Notes under the pieces: generated by a model
What the model saw: only the letters and a program-made list of their open reading frames with translations
Database searches by the model: none
Told to the model about the DNA's origin: nothing
Part shown: positions 55,759-64,000 of the stretch, piece after piece
Layout: each line of letters begins with the position of its first letter
How positions within the stretch are numbered: position 1 is the first letter of the stretch
Translations under genes and position numbers: made by a program
From: Gemmataceae bacterium
GTDB taxonomy: Bacteria > Planctomycetota > Planctomycetia > Gemmatales > Gemmataceae
Assembly (NCBI GenBank): GCA_022842245.1
Contig: JALHPZ010000002.1
Span: forward strand, 62,001-126,000
Reading direction: 5' to 3'
Length of the DNA stretch: 64,000 bases

Positions 55759-56520
55759 TCAGTCGTCGATCGTGAATTCCTTCGCGTCGAGCTTTTCCAG
55801 GTTGACGTGCTCGGTGACGGTCGCAGTCAGGAAGACTTCGCCGTCGACCTTCGAGACGAACTTCATGGGTGCCTGCACGCCGTTGACGGCCTTGTACTCG
55901 CTGAAAGATGTGATCAACTTGCCAGTCTTTTCCTCCTGCGAGCCGGGCACGAGGCCTTCTCGCTCGGTCTGGACCAGCAAATGAGATTCTTTGTCGAAGT
56001 AGAGTTTCACGCGCTTCTCGGTTCCTTTGATCGTCACGCTAATGACGTTGGCCTTCTTCTTCTCAACCTCGGCGTCGTCCTCGGCCTTCAACTCGAAGCG
56101 CTTGTCGTCGAGGAGTGGCACGAGTGTGGTCATGTCGGCAAAGAGCGAGGAGAGTTTCAACTCCTCTTTCTGTCCGGCGGTTACGGGGGCGTCGATCTTC
56201 ATCCCGCCGACGCTCACGCTGACGGCGGCCTTGTCGGCCGTGGCCAACTGCAAGACCTTGACCTTTTGACCGGCGACGGAGATGTCGAGTTCGACCTTGA
56301 TCTTCCCCTTGTCGGTCGTGTTCATGCCGGTGATCGTGGCGTTTTGGCCCATGATGGCCATTTCGCCGGTGAAACTGACCTTTGCGGCGGGGTATTTCTC
56401 CAGCAGTTTCCGGCCGCCGTGGGCTTCAATCGCCTTTTCGACGACCGCCTTCGGTTCGGCCGCGGCCGCGAAGTCGGCCATCAACACTAGAGTGAGCACT
56501 CCGAACATCAGCCGTCGCAT
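55759..56520 (-). CDS. exported LolA-like hypothetical protein
   Basis: A 253-residue protein with a signal peptide (MRRLMFGVLTLVLMADFAAA). The mature sequence begins KAVVEKAIEAHGGRKLLEKY, a pattern typical of periplasmic proteins related to LolA / outer-membrane lipoprotein-sorting proteins; the rest is rich in beta strands (KLYFDKESHLLVQTER). The start ATG 56520 has GGAG twelve bases upstream and fits the signal peptide. Such proteins are common in planctomycetes; lipoprotein binding is not proved. Convergent with the haem-protein gene, divergent from the desaturase gene. Confidence 0.75.
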   Translation of the reverse strand: MRRLMFGVLTLVLMADFAAAAEPKAVVEKAIEAHGGRKLLEKYPAAKVSFTGEMAIMGQNATITGMNTTDKGKIKVELDISVAGQKVKVLQLATADKAAVSVSVGGMKIDAPVTAGQKEELKLSSLFADMTTLVPLLDDKRFELKAEDDAEVEKKKANVISVTIKGTEKRVKLYFDKESHLLVQTEREGLVPGSQEEKTGKLITSFSEYKAVNGVQAPMKFVSKVDGEVFLTATVTEHVNLEKLDAKEFTIDD

Positions 56521-56644
56521 GAGGAAAACTCCAAGAGGAAGGGTGCGATTTTGAGACATTACTCGATTCGCCGTCGCCCGGTTTCGATTTTGCCCTTACC
56601 GGTGGTTTTTTCGCGGAAACCGGCGCGCCGGCGTTCGATAGAGC

Positions 56645-57490
56645 ATGGTAGACACCCCCCGACGTCAGGAAATCGATCGCATGGCCTTGAGCACGCTGGA
56701 ACCGGACAGCCCGGAGATGCAGAAGAAGATCTGGCGAATCTACCGGGACTACTTCGACGCCGCCGAGAAGAAGCGCCGCTGGAACATGACCACGGACATT
56801 CCGTGGGACCAGTGCAACCCCGGCGTCGACCCGGCGCTTGCGGACGTGGTGCAGACGTTTTGCATGATCGAGTTGTTCCTGCCCGACTACCTCAGCAAGC
56901 AACTCCCGCAGGTGCGAAAGAGCAAGGGCCGCGCGTGGATGCTGGCGAGCTGGGGCTACGAGGAATCGAAGCACTCGATGGTGCTGAACGACTGGCTGCT
57001 GCGCGCCGGGCACCGCACCGAGGAGCAACTCCAGGACATGGAGGACGGCGTCTTCGAGAAGGAATGGACCCTGCGCTACAACGATCCGCTCGCGACTGTG
57101 GTGTACACGATGGTGCAGGAGGTGGCGACGCGCGTGAACTACCGGAACCTCCGCCGTGCCGCCGGCGGGCACTGCCCGGCGCTGGACAAGGTGCTCGAAC
57201 TCGTGCAGATCGACGAGGCGGCGCACGGGCACTTCTTCCGACAGCTCGTCTCGGTCTTCCTGGAGGAACACCGCGAGGCGACGCTCGAGCGCATCCGGCT
57301 GGTGCTGAACACGTTCGGGATGCCGGCGGACCACCTGCTGGCGGACGGCCGGCGGCGCATCGCGGCAGTGAAGGAGCTGAAGATCTTCGACGAGGGGAAC
57401 TACCTGAACGACGTGGTGACGCCGCTGCTGACCCAACTCGGCCTGACGCGCGCGGACATCCGCGGGAAGAAGATGCACGTCGCGAAGTGA
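56645..57490 (+). CDS. acyl-ACP desaturase-like ferritin-fold di-iron protein
   Basis: A 281-residue di-iron enzyme resembling stearoyl-ACP desaturases. Two metal-binding helix motifs are visible: EESKHS (ExxH) and DEAAHGHFF (ExxH-type), with a further Glu in IELFLPDYLSKQL. Such enzymes place double bonds in acyl chains bound to ACP. It is monocistronic and stands before a palindromic repeat. The desaturase family is very likely; the chain-length specificity is unknown. The start at 56645 leaves 124 bp to the divergent LolA-like gene. Confidence 0.85.
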   Translation: MVDTPRRQEIDRMALSTLEPDSPEMQKKIWRIYRDYFDAAEKKRRWNMTTDIPWDQCNPGVDPALADVVQTFCMIELFLPDYLSKQLPQVRKSKGRAWMLASWGYEESKHSMVLNDWLLRAGHRTEEQLQDMEDGVFEKEWTLRYNDPLATVVYTMVQEVATRVNYRNLRRAAGGHCPALDKVLELVQIDEAAHGHFFRQLVSVFLEEHREATLERIRLVLNTFGMPADHLLADGRRRIAAVKELKIFDEGNYLNDVVTPLLTQLGLTRADIRGKKMHVAK

Positions 57491-57497
57491 GATTCCT

Positions 57498-57574
57498 GTA
57501 GGGCGGGTCAAGGCTTTGCGATGACCCGCCGGAGTCACTGCGGCGGGTCGGCGCAATGCCTTGACCCGCCCTAC
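57498..57574. repeat. long palindromic REP-like element
   Basis: The outer arms GTAGGGCGGGTCAAGGC (57498-57514) and GCCTTGACCCGCCCTAC (57558-57574) are perfect reverse complements. The inner arms, from TTGCGATGACCCGCCG and CGGCGGGTCGGCGCAA, pair with only two mismatches around a nine-base loop. The whole element folds into one hairpin of over 30 pairs. It fills the gap between two convergent genes and could terminate both transcripts. Confidence 0.8.
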
Positions 57575-57578
57575 GGAT

Positions 57579-58592
57579 TCACATCTGCCGGCCCAGCACG
57601 GGCGCGAGCGCTTTCATTTGGTCGAGGAGCTTCGCCGTCTGGTCGAAGTTGAGGGTCTGCTGGCCGTCGCTGGCGGCATGGTCGGGGTCGGGGTGGACTT
57701 CGATCATCAGGCCGTCGGCACCGGCGGCAAGGGACGCGAGCGCCATCGCGGGCACGTAGGCACGCTTGCCCGTGCCGTGGCTGGGGTCCACGACGATCGG
57801 CAGGTGGCAGAGCGTCTTGGCCGGCGGAATCACAGAGAGGTCCAGCGTGTTGCGGGAGTGGTCGTTGAAGGTGCGTACGCCGCGCTCGCACAGGATCACC
57901 TGATAGTTCCCGCCGGCCATGACATACTCGGCCGCCATGAGCCACTCCTCGAGCGTGGCACTCATGCCTCGCTTCAGCAACACCGGCTTGCGGCACTTCC
58001 CGACGCGTTTGAGCAGGCTGAAGTTCTGCATGTTCCGCGTACCGATCTGGATGATGTCGGTCGCTTCCTCCACGGCCTCGGCGTACTCCGTATCCATCAG
58101 TTCCGTCACGATGCCGATGCCGGTCTTTTCGCGGACTCGCTTGAGGATCTGCAACCCCTCGAGACCCATACCCTGGAAGCTGTAAGGACTGGTGCGCGGC
58201 TTGAACGCCCCGGCGCGAAGCATGCGCACGCCCTTGGACAACAGGAACTCGGCCGTGTCGAAGATCAACTTCTCGCTCTCGACCGAGCACGGCCCGGCGA
58301 CGACGGTGAACGTCTTCGGGCCGATGGTCGCCATCGGCATCGGAATGATGGTATCGTCGCGGTGCATCTCCCGGCTGGCGAGCTTGTAGGGTTTGGTCAC
58401 GCGGATCGCCTCCGCCACGCCCGGAAGCACCTCGAAGTGACCGGCATCCACGGCGGCGGTGTTGCCGGTCAGACCGATGGCCGTGCGCGTCGCCCCCGGC
58501 AGCACGTGCGGCGTCAGACCGTGCTCGCGGATCGCCGCGACGACCTGGTCGATTTCTCCCGAAGTTGCGCTCGACTGCATGACGATCAGCAT
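57579..58592 (-). CDS. aroF: 3-deoxy-7-phosphoheptulonate synthase (type I-beta)
   Basis: A 337-residue DAHP synthase. It condenses PEP with erythrose 4-phosphate in the first step of the shikimate pathway. The N-terminal 70 residues form the regulatory ferredoxin-like domain of the type I-beta family ([20 protein letters not shown]). The barrel carries [51 protein letters not shown] and [13 protein letters not shown] (metal Cys and His positions). The stop lies five bases after the palindromic element. ATG start 58592. Confidence 0.96.
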   Translation of the reverse strand: MLIVMQSSATSGEIDQVVAAIREHGLTPHVLPGATRTAIGLTGNTAAVDAGHFEVLPGVAEAIRVTKPYKLASREMHRDDTIIPMPMATIGPKTFTVVAGPCSVESEKLIFDTAEFLLSKGVRMLRAGAFKPRTSPYSFQGMGLEGLQILKRVREKTGIGIVTELMDTEYAEAVEEATDIIQIGTRNMQNFSLLKRVGKCRKPVLLKRGMSATLEEWLMAAEYVMAGGNYQVILCERGVRTFNDHSRNTLDLSVIPPAKTLCHLPIVVDPSHGTGKRAYVPAMALASLAAGADGLMIEVHPDPDHAASDGQQTLNFDQTAKLLDQMKALAPVLGRQM

Positions 58593-58675
58593 GAATCACC
58601 GGTACGAAAACGGCTCGGGCCGCGGAACGAATGGCTATTATACAGCGTGTCTACCTCCGCGAACGGAGCGCTGGA

Positions 58676-59569
58676 ATGGGGCTGCTCCAACCTGCCCAAT
58701 CGGAAGAACCCGAACTGACAACCGACGCGGAGGCAGACCTCGCCGAGCAGGAACTCGGCGTGCCCGAAGCCACGTTCCGCGCCGGAGGACGTCGAACCAA
58801 GCTCAAGGTCTTTCTCGGTTTCGGACTTGTGGTCTACGGACTGATCGCGAACTATCTCTGGTGGGTCCACGGTCCCGCCCGCTTCGGCCACCTCGAATTT
58901 CATTTCCTGATCGCGCCGCCCATCATCGGCGGAGGCCTGCTCGGCTTCCTCTACCGCCATCGCGGCCTGCGCATTCTTCTCTTTCCCACCGGGCTACTCC
59001 GACTCAAGCCCGGCGAGGTCGAATCGTTCCCCTGGGACGGTGTCGCCACCTTGCGCGTGCGCACCGATGCCAGTGAGCCCCAATTCGAGTGGAATGAAAC
59101 CGGTGAACTGGTCGGTTGTTGGCTGCCGGTCAGCGTGCCCTTGGTCCAGGTCTGGAATTCCTGGTTTGAAGTTGAACGCACCGATGGCGAGCGGGTCCGG
59201 TTTCGGCCCGCCGTGGCGGACTTCCCCGAACTCGCCAAAGGCGTTCAGATGGGGACCTTTGCGGCCCACTGGCCCAACCTTCTGGCAACCCTGAATTCCG
59301 GCGGGACCATCCATTTCGGCGAACTGTCGGTGACACGCGACGGCTTGCGACTCGGAAACAAGACATTGCCGTGGGCCGAGATCCGGGAAGCCAGCCTGGC
59401 ACACCGAATCCTTCAGGTGAAGAAAGTCGGCAGTTGGCGGGCCTGGTGGGCCAAGGAGATTTCGTCGTTGCATAACCCCCACCTCCTCTTTGGCGTGTTC
59501 GTGCTGATGGGCGTCAAGAAGCCCGAGGCGGCTAGCGAAGAACCGGACGCGAAGCCGGACGCGAATTAA
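58676..59569 (+). CDS. membrane protein of unknown function
   Basis: A 297-residue protein. Two TM segments are visible (KVFLGFGLVVYGLIANYLWW and LIAPPIIGGGLLGFLY), followed by a soluble domain of PH-like beta strands (GLLRLKPGEVESFPWDGVAT, WFEVERTDGERVRFRP, GELSVTRDGLRLGNKTLPW). The pattern recalls DUF6585-like proteins, but the family is uncertain. The start is placed at ATG 58676 (GGAG nine bases before); ATG 58631 in the same frame lies in a promoter-like stretch (TATTATACAG). Its stop overlaps the convergent acyltransferase stop (TTAA, 59566-59569). Confidence 0.75.
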   Translation: MGLLQPAQSEEPELTTDAEADLAEQELGVPEATFRAGGRRTKLKVFLGFGLVVYGLIANYLWWVHGPARFGHLEFHFLIAPPIIGGGLLGFLYRHRGLRILLFPTGLLRLKPGEVESFPWDGVATLRVRTDASEPQFEWNETGELVGCWLPVSVPLVQVWNSWFEVERTDGERVRFRPAVADFPELAKGVQMGTFAAHWPNLLATLNSGGTIHFGELSVTRDGLRLGNKTLPWAEIREASLAHRILQVKKVGSWRAWWAKEISSLHNPHLLFGVFVLMGVKKPEAASEEPDAKPDAN

Positions 59570-60573
59570 CGGGGCTTCCAACGATCCCGCAACTGGTTGA
59601 ACGGACGCTCGACGACGCGATGCAGGATTTCGGCGAGGATGAAGGCCAGAGCCAGCGCCGCGACGAGTTGCCCGACGGGCGGCAGGGGCAGTTTCCTGGC
59701 CAGCACCAGCGCCTCGATATGGACAAGGTAAAGTGCGTACGCCCGCGACGCGATGAACTCGAGGATTGCCACGCGGCGTCCGGTGATGGATTCGGCTCCC
59801 AAGACCCACGCGACGAACACCAGTGCCCAACCCCCGGTGCCCCAGTCGGGCAGCCACCACTCCCAGACCGTTCGGTTGACGGCCGCAACCGCCACGAGCA
59901 CCAGCGACACGCCAAACAGTGGCCCCGCGAACTGTTTCACCCGTCCCCATGTTGCCGGCCGATTGACAGCGAGCCATGCCAGCAGCACGCCGGCGAGGCA
60001 TTGCTCGAAGAGAATGTGCGTCTCGGTGATGTGGTAATCGGGGCGATGCCGGTAATAGCCCGCGATGTGCAACCCGACGAGCGCCGAAACGATGGCCGCG
60101 AAGCACCACGCAGATTTCGGATACCGAGCGGCAAGCAGGATCGCCGGGCCGATGACAAGGTAGAAGTGTTCCTCGACACACAGAGACCAGGTGACACCGA
60201 GGAACGGCCGGTGCTCGAGATAATTCTGGAGGAAGATCAGGTACCGCCAGTCGATCAAGTTGGCTTTGCCGGTAGCCGCGAGTTGAAAGATCGTCGCGAA
60301 CAGGACGGCATAGTACGCGGGAAGTGTGCGGAGCCAGCGGCGGATCCAGAAGCGGCGGACGTCGACGGTGCCGGTGGCGTTCGACTCGCGGAACAGTTGG
60401 GAGCCGAGGAGGAAGCCGCTGAGGACGAAGAAGAGGTCGACGCCACGACCGCCGACGGAGAGGGCCTTGGCGAGTTCGGTGCCGGCGGTGAACTGATTGG
60501 CGAAGTGGGTCGCCAGGACCATGAGGATGGCGGCGGCGCGGAGCCAGTCGAGCGCGGGGTTGCGCGCGGTCAC
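59566..60573 (-). CDS. acyltransferase family 3 (OafA/YrhL-like)
   Basis: A 335-residue multi-spanning acyltransferase. NPALDWLRAAAILMVLATHF and GVDLFFVLSGFLLGSQLF are the opening signature of this family, with the catalytic His in THF; FWIRRWLRTLPAYY and VTWSLCVEEHFYLVI follow, then about ten hydrophobic segments. Such enzymes acylate surface polysaccharides. The start is GTG 60573, which overlaps the glycosyltransferase stop by four bases (GTGA). It is the last gene of the polysaccharide cluster. Confidence 0.9.
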   Translation of the reverse strand: MTARNPALDWLRAAAILMVLATHFANQFTAGTELAKALSVGGRGVDLFFVLSGFLLGSQLFRESNATGTVDVRRFWIRRWLRTLPAYYAVLFATIFQLAATGKANLIDWRYLIFLQNYLEHRPFLGVTWSLCVEEHFYLVIGPAILLAARYPKSAWCFAAIVSALVGLHIAGYYRHRPDYHITETHILFEQCLAGVLLAWLAVNRPATWGRVKQFAGPLFGVSLVLVAVAAVNRTVWEWWLPDWGTGGWALVFVAWVLGAESITGRRVAILEFIASRAYALYLVHIEALVLARKLPLPPVGQLVAALALAFILAEILHRVVERPFNQLRDRWKPR

Positions 60574-61619
60574 GGTCGGAGGGTCCGGGCCAGCGCGAAG
60601 GCGGCGCGGAGGAGGCCGAGGCCGGGCCGCCAGCGATCGTGGCGGATACCGCCGACGGCGAGAAGGCCGTCGTAAAAGCCTTCGACGATGGCACGGGCTG
60701 AATCGCGTTCGCCGTTGGCGCATTCGACGCGGTAGCGATGGAGCAGGTAGGACAAGAGATGTCGTCGGCTGCCCCATCGTCCGCGAGTTCCGGACTTCGA
60801 ACCGTGGTTCCGCAGCAACCGCACGAGGTTCCGCGCGTCATAGTAGCGCTGATGCGCCTTCCCTTCCCGCCGGAAGGTGCTCGATCCCTTGTGTTGCACA
60901 AGGGCGTCGGTGAGGATGCCGCACTTCGTCGTCCGGCCGGCTCGCAGGCACCAGTCCGATTCCTCATGGATGAGGAAATAACGTTCATCTACAAGGCCGA
61001 TCCTCTCGATCACGTCGCGGCTGATCATGAGGCAGCAGCCGTTGACGATGTCGCACGCCACGACGCCGACGGGGCCGCGATCGTCCTGCGGCACGTCGAT
61101 CGGCTGGAAGAATCCATCGCGGTCCGGTCGGTTGAAGACGACGCCAGTCGTCTGCGTTTTGTCAGGTTCGTCCATGAAGCGGATGACGGGACCAAGCACG
61201 CCGTAGTCGGGATGAGTTTGGGCAGCCTCTTTCAATCGGCGGACGAAGCGGGGAGACACCGTCGTGTCATTGTTGAGCAGCACGACCCATTCGGCGCCAC
61301 GTGCAAGGGCGTGGCGGACGCCGAGGTTGTTCCCGCCTGCCCAACCGCCGTTCACGTCGCTGCGGATCGTATCGATCCAGGGGAATTCGAGTTGGAGGGC
61401 GGGAAGCGGGCTTTCGCGCGAGGCGTTGTCGACGACGACGACGCTGGCGGCGCCGTCGATCGCCTCCAGGGAGCGCAGACACTTGCGCGTGTCGTCGAGG
61501 CCGTTGAAATCGACGAGCACGATCCAGAACGCAGGGTCGCGGGCGGGCCCGAGCGGCGCCGGCAGCGCCGGAAACGGCGAAGGAATCGTATCGAGCATCG
61601 ACGTGGGCATGGCGGTCAC
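60570..61619 (-). CDS. GT2 glycosyltransferase
   Basis: A 349-residue GT-A fold glycosyltransferase (rhamnosyl/WcaA-like). VLVDFNGLDDTRKCLRSL, VVVDNASRE, GGWAGGNNLG and VVLLNNDTTVSPRFV (DXD-like NDT) are visible, and EESDWCLRA carries the catalytic base region. Acceptor and donor are unknown. The start is GTG 61619, overlapping the upstream stop (GTGA); ATG 61610 is an alternative. The gene is coupled to both neighbours. Confidence 0.92.
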   Translation of the reverse strand: MTAMPTSMLDTIPSPFPALPAPLGPARDPAFWIVLVDFNGLDDTRKCLRSLEAIDGAASVVVVDNASRESPLPALQLEFPWIDTIRSDVNGGWAGGNNLGVRHALARGAEWVVLLNNDTTVSPRFVRRLKEAAQTHPDYGVLGPVIRFMDEPDKTQTTGVVFNRPDRDGFFQPIDVPQDDRGPVGVVACDIVNGCCLMISRDVIERIGLVDERYFLIHEESDWCLRAGRTTKCGILTDALVQHKGSSTFRREGKAHQRYYDARNLVRLLRNHGSKSGTRGRWGSRRHLLSYLLHRYRVECANGERDSARAIVEGFYDGLLAVGGIRHDRWRPGLGLLRAAFALARTLRP

Positions 61620-62560
61620 TCGCCGGCGCGGTGGTGGACCTTTCTCGGATCGCGCCGCGTAAAGATCGACCAGTAAAGACCGGCCAGCCGGATGAGTTTC
61701 AATTCACAATAGAACGCTTCGCCGGCGTCGGCGCGCAACACGGCGCGGAAATATTCGGGTAAATAGCCGAGTTGCCGGCGGAGAAAGTAGCGGGGCAGGC
61801 CAAAGAGCTTGGGCACACGGCGGCCCTCGTCCATCAGGAGTTTGAGGTGGTTCGGACTGCCGCCCCAGGTGTAGCTGCGGTAGAAGGATTTGGTGCAGCG
61901 CGACGCGGGAATGTGATGCCGTACGACGGCCTCGGGCTGATAGGCGATCCGGACGCCATGGCGGTGGGCACGCTGGAAGAGGTCGATGTCCTCGCCGCCG
62001 GCCATGCGCCCGCTGCCGATATCGGATCGGTATTCGCCGATGCGGGCGGCGAGGGATTTGCGGAACGCCATGTTCACGTTGAAGCCGACGACGTGCGATT
62101 CGGTCACGAGGCGGGGTTCGCCGCCGAGGTCGATCAGGGCGAACATGCCGCGGAATTTCGGCGTGAACCAGGACGGCTGGGCCGATTCCCAGTCGGGGTC
62201 GACGCGACCGAAGACGAGTTCGGCGTCGAACCGATCGAACGCTTCCAGAATCTTTTCGATCCAGTCGGGTTCGGGGAAGGCGTCATCGTCGGTCCAGGCG
62301 ACGATGTCGCCGCGGGATTCGCGGAGGGCGCGGTTGCGGGCCAGCGAGATGCCGGGCTGGGGTTCGAAGGCGCGGCGGATCGGCAGTTTTCCCGCGTGTC
62401 GGGCGATCGTCGCGTCGGTGTCGTCGGTGCTGTTGTTGTTGACGACGAGGACTTCCCAATCGACGCCCGTCGGGATGCGCAGGGTGCGCAGGTGCGCGAG
62501 AACCCGGTCGAGCATCGCGGCCCGATTCCAGGTGCAGATGGCAACGGTCACGAAGGGCAT
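61616..62560 (-). CDS. GT2 glycosyltransferase
   Basis: A 314-residue glycosyltransferase. MPFVTVAICTWNRAAMLDRVL, VVNNNSTDDTDATIA, PGISLARNRAL and WTDDDAFPEPDW (DDD metal site) are typical GT2 features. The C-terminal part (RRQLGYLPEYFRAVL) looks like an amphipathic membrane-facing region. Its start lies 13 bases inside the preceding gene. It is similar in its first half to the neighbouring GT2 (62548-63489), so they may be tandem duplicates. Confidence 0.92.
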   Translation of the reverse strand: MPFVTVAICTWNRAAMLDRVLAHLRTLRIPTGVDWEVLVVNNNSTDDTDATIARHAGKLPIRRAFEPQPGISLARNRALRESRGDIVAWTDDDAFPEPDWIEKILEAFDRFDAELVFGRVDPDWESAQPSWFTPKFRGMFALIDLGGEPRLVTESHVVGFNVNMAFRKSLAARIGEYRSDIGSGRMAGGEDIDLFQRAHRHGVRIAYQPEAVVRHHIPASRCTKSFYRSYTWGGSPNHLKLLMDEGRRVPKLFGLPRYFLRRQLGYLPEYFRAVLRADAGEAFYCELKLIRLAGLYWSIFTRRDPRKVHHRAGE

Positions 62561-63489
62561 TGCGCGGTTCGGATCGTACGGGCTTCGTCGGCGTAGCCCG
62601 CCAGTTTCGCGGCCGTCAGGTAGTACGCGAGCCAGTCGGTTCGGCCCCGTCGTCGGCCGATCCACGACTTCGCGCGGGCCCGCCAGCTTCCCAGCACCGC
62701 CCACCGCGGACGGCCGAAAAGCGTCGGCGCGGGCGCCGCCCCGTCCAGCCGCACCTGCGTCCGGCCCAGGGCTTCGAAGTACCGCCAGAAGTGCCCGGGC
62801 GTGGTGCGCTCCAGCGGAATGTAGTGTTGTATCTCCGTCGTCCCGATCCAGACACCCGGCACCCCCGCGTTTTGCATCGCGCGGATCACCGACACTTCGT
62901 CCGCCCCGATCAATCCGGTTTTCACGCGTCCGAATTTCGGATCGAACCGAAACCGCCTCTGTATTTCAGTCCGGAATCCCATGTTCGCTCCGAACGGCCC
63001 TTCGTTCGGAGCGAACGGACGCACGGCTTCGCCGTAGTCCTTCAGCGAATAGACCGGCGCCAGCAACTCCAGATTCCGCTCGATCATGGCGCGGGTCGTC
63101 CGGGGAATCTCGTCGGCAAACCAGGGTGTGACCCGGCCGCCGAAGTAGCCGGCGTCGGGGAAGGCCTTCGCCACCCGCGCGTATTCCGCGATCCAGTTCC
63201 CGGACGCAAGCACGTCGTCGTCGGTCCAGAGGATCAATTCGCCGCGTGCCTCGTCGATCGCCCGGTTCCTCGCGTGCGAGTGGCCCTGCTTCGCTTCGAC
63301 GACGTGGCGGATCGGCAACGCCCCGGAGTGTTTCTCGGCCACGGCGGCCGTGTCGTCGGTGCAGTTGTTGTCGACGAGTACGAGTTCCCACTCCACGCCG
63401 TTCGGTACCCGTTGCCCGCGCAGTTCCGCAAGCGTGCGGTCCAGCAGCCGCGCGCGGTTCCAGGTGCAGATGGCGACGGTGACGAGCAT
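62548..63489 (-). CDS. GT2 glycosyltransferase
   Basis: A 313-residue GT2 enzyme with MLVTVAICTWNRARLLDRTL, LVDNNCTDDTAAVAEKHSG, QGHSHARNRAIDEARGE and LWTDDDVLASGNW. It shares about half of its first 100 residues with the next gene. The middle part (FGANMGFRTEIQRRF, GLIGADEVSVIRAM) is the acceptor side. It overlaps the downstream gene by 13 bases. Upstream, ten bases away, lies the Wzt-like gene. Confidence 0.92.
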   Translation of the reverse strand: MLVTVAICTWNRARLLDRTLAELRGQRVPNGVEWELVLVDNNCTDDTAAVAEKHSGALPIRHVVEAKQGHSHARNRAIDEARGELILWTDDDVLASGNWIAEYARVAKAFPDAGYFGGRVTPWFADEIPRTTRAMIERNLELLAPVYSLKDYGEAVRPFAPNEGPFGANMGFRTEIQRRFRFDPKFGRVKTGLIGADEVSVIRAMQNAGVPGVWIGTTEIQHYIPLERTTPGHFWRYFEALGRTQVRLDGAAPAPTLFGRPRWAVLGSWRARAKSWIGRRRGRTDWLAYYLTAAKLAGYADEARTIRTAQCPS

Positions 63490-63499
63490 GGGCGGAAAA

Positions 63500-64000
63500 T
63501 CACTCCGCCGGCGGCACGGATTTCCATTCCGTGTCGAAGGCCAGGATGCCAAGATCGGTATTGGCGTAGAGGTGCTGCGTGCGGGCGTCGCCAACCACGT
63601 CGCAGGCGATCGCATTGTCCACGGCGTCGATCAGGGTCGTGTTCGCCAGCGCCAGCCGAAGCGAGATCAGGATCGAATTCGTCGGGCGGATGGTCACGTT
63701 CTTGATCCGGCACTCGAACCCCTGCCGGCCCTTGCGCAGGTGGACGGGGAAGTGCGATTCGTCGGTCCAGCCGGTAACGAGGCGCGTGCCGTAGAGGTTC
63801 TGCACGGCGACCAGGATGTTCGCGTCGGGAAGATCGACGCTCGATTCGAGGTCCATGTGCAGGACGAGGTCGTCTCCGGAAGTGAAGACGGAGACGGGCC
63901 GGCCGTCGGCGTCGACGAGGCCGGCGCGGACGAACTTCGCACGGCCATCGCCGCTGCGGGGCTTCGCGCGCAGATCGCCGGTGCGCGTGTCCTTGAGCAT
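63500..64000 (-). CDS. C-terminal domain of a Wzt-like polysaccharide ABC transporter subunit (N-terminus outside the window)
   Basis: 166 residues run to the window edge; the Met at the very edge is probably internal. KFVRAGLVDADGRPVSVFTS, GDDLVLHMDLE, DANILVAVQNLYGTRLVTGW and RIKNVTIRPTNSILISLRLA fit the beta-sandwich glycan-binding domain at the C-terminus of Wzt-type ATPases. The ATPase half would then lie beyond the window. It is co-directional with three glycosyltransferases, which supports export of a surface polysaccharide. Confidence 0.75.
   Translation of the reverse strand: MLKDTRTGDLRAKPRSGDGRAKFVRAGLVDADGRPVSVFTSGDDLVLHMDLESSVDLPDANILVAVQNLYGTRLVTGWTDESHFPVHLRKGRQGFECRIKNVTIRPTNSILISLRLALANTTLIDAVDNAIACDVVGDARTQHLYANTDLGILAFDTEWKSVPPAE

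Overview
The window looks like chromosomal DNA of a planctomycete, most likely of the Gemmata group. The evidence is the high GC content, a TIGR02996 repeat-companion protein, archaeal-type C1-transfer genes in a bacterial setting, hopanoid genes, a ThuA / PVC-type haem-binding fusion protein, several FHA/protein-kinase genes and a type II secretion cluster with an outsized secretin. The genus-level guess is inference from gene content only. No insertion sequence, prophage, CRISPR array or rRNA was seen; one tRNA-Ser(GCT) is present.

Layout. (1) 1-2520, minus strand: hpnH and hpnG (hopanoid side-chain synthesis), then a TIGR02996 protein that runs off the window. (2) 2610-8994: formylmethanofuran dehydrogenase / tetrahydromethanopterin C1 genes: fwdA/fhcA, tRNA-Ser, ftr/fhcD, a fwdD-like small subunit, a 47-residue conserved-looking ORF, and two tandem fwdB/fhcB paralogues. 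The second paralogue carries an in-frame TGA exactly at the residue that binds Mo/W in archaeal FwdB, followed by a SECIS-like hairpin. It is best read as a selenocysteine protein, and it is the most interesting object here. No fwdC is present. (3) 9021-13069, minus: an exported M14 metallopeptidase and an exported cyanophycinase-like S51 peptidase. (4) 13291-15290, plus: a PfkB sugar kinase and a YegS-like lipid kinase. (5) 15366-24688, minus: an ArsR regulator, then a compact run (FNR-type reductase, protein kinase, accA, DUF3817, AsmA-like protein, Ser-less rhomboid, zinc ribbon) and a sugar-phosphate isomerase-like protein. (6) 24802-27491, plus: an AAA+ ATPase and queG.

(7) 27609-45182, plus: a type II secretion cluster in the order gspE, gspF, gspG, gspH-, I-, J-, K-like, a PilM/PilN-type gspL, a PilO-type gspM, a 2099-residue gspD secretin and a lipoprotein. 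No gspC or prepilin peptidase lies in the window. (8) 45204-51275, minus: sdaA, a two-FHA protein coupled to a membrane protein kinase, and glgB. (9) 51549-59569: a ThuA/haem-binding fusion protein, a LolA-like exported protein, an acyl-ACP desaturase, a DAHP synthase and a membrane protein. (10) 59566-64000, minus: an envelope-polysaccharide cluster with an acyltransferase, three GT2 glycosyltransferases and the C-terminal domain of a Wzt-like ABC transporter subunit.

Small palindromes and dispersed-repeat-like elements sit at several gene junctions (1473-1495, 15256-15356, 30669-30734, 37816-37843, 55714-55740, 57498-57574). Adjacent genes often overlap by GTGA or ATGA, which suggests widespread translational coupling.
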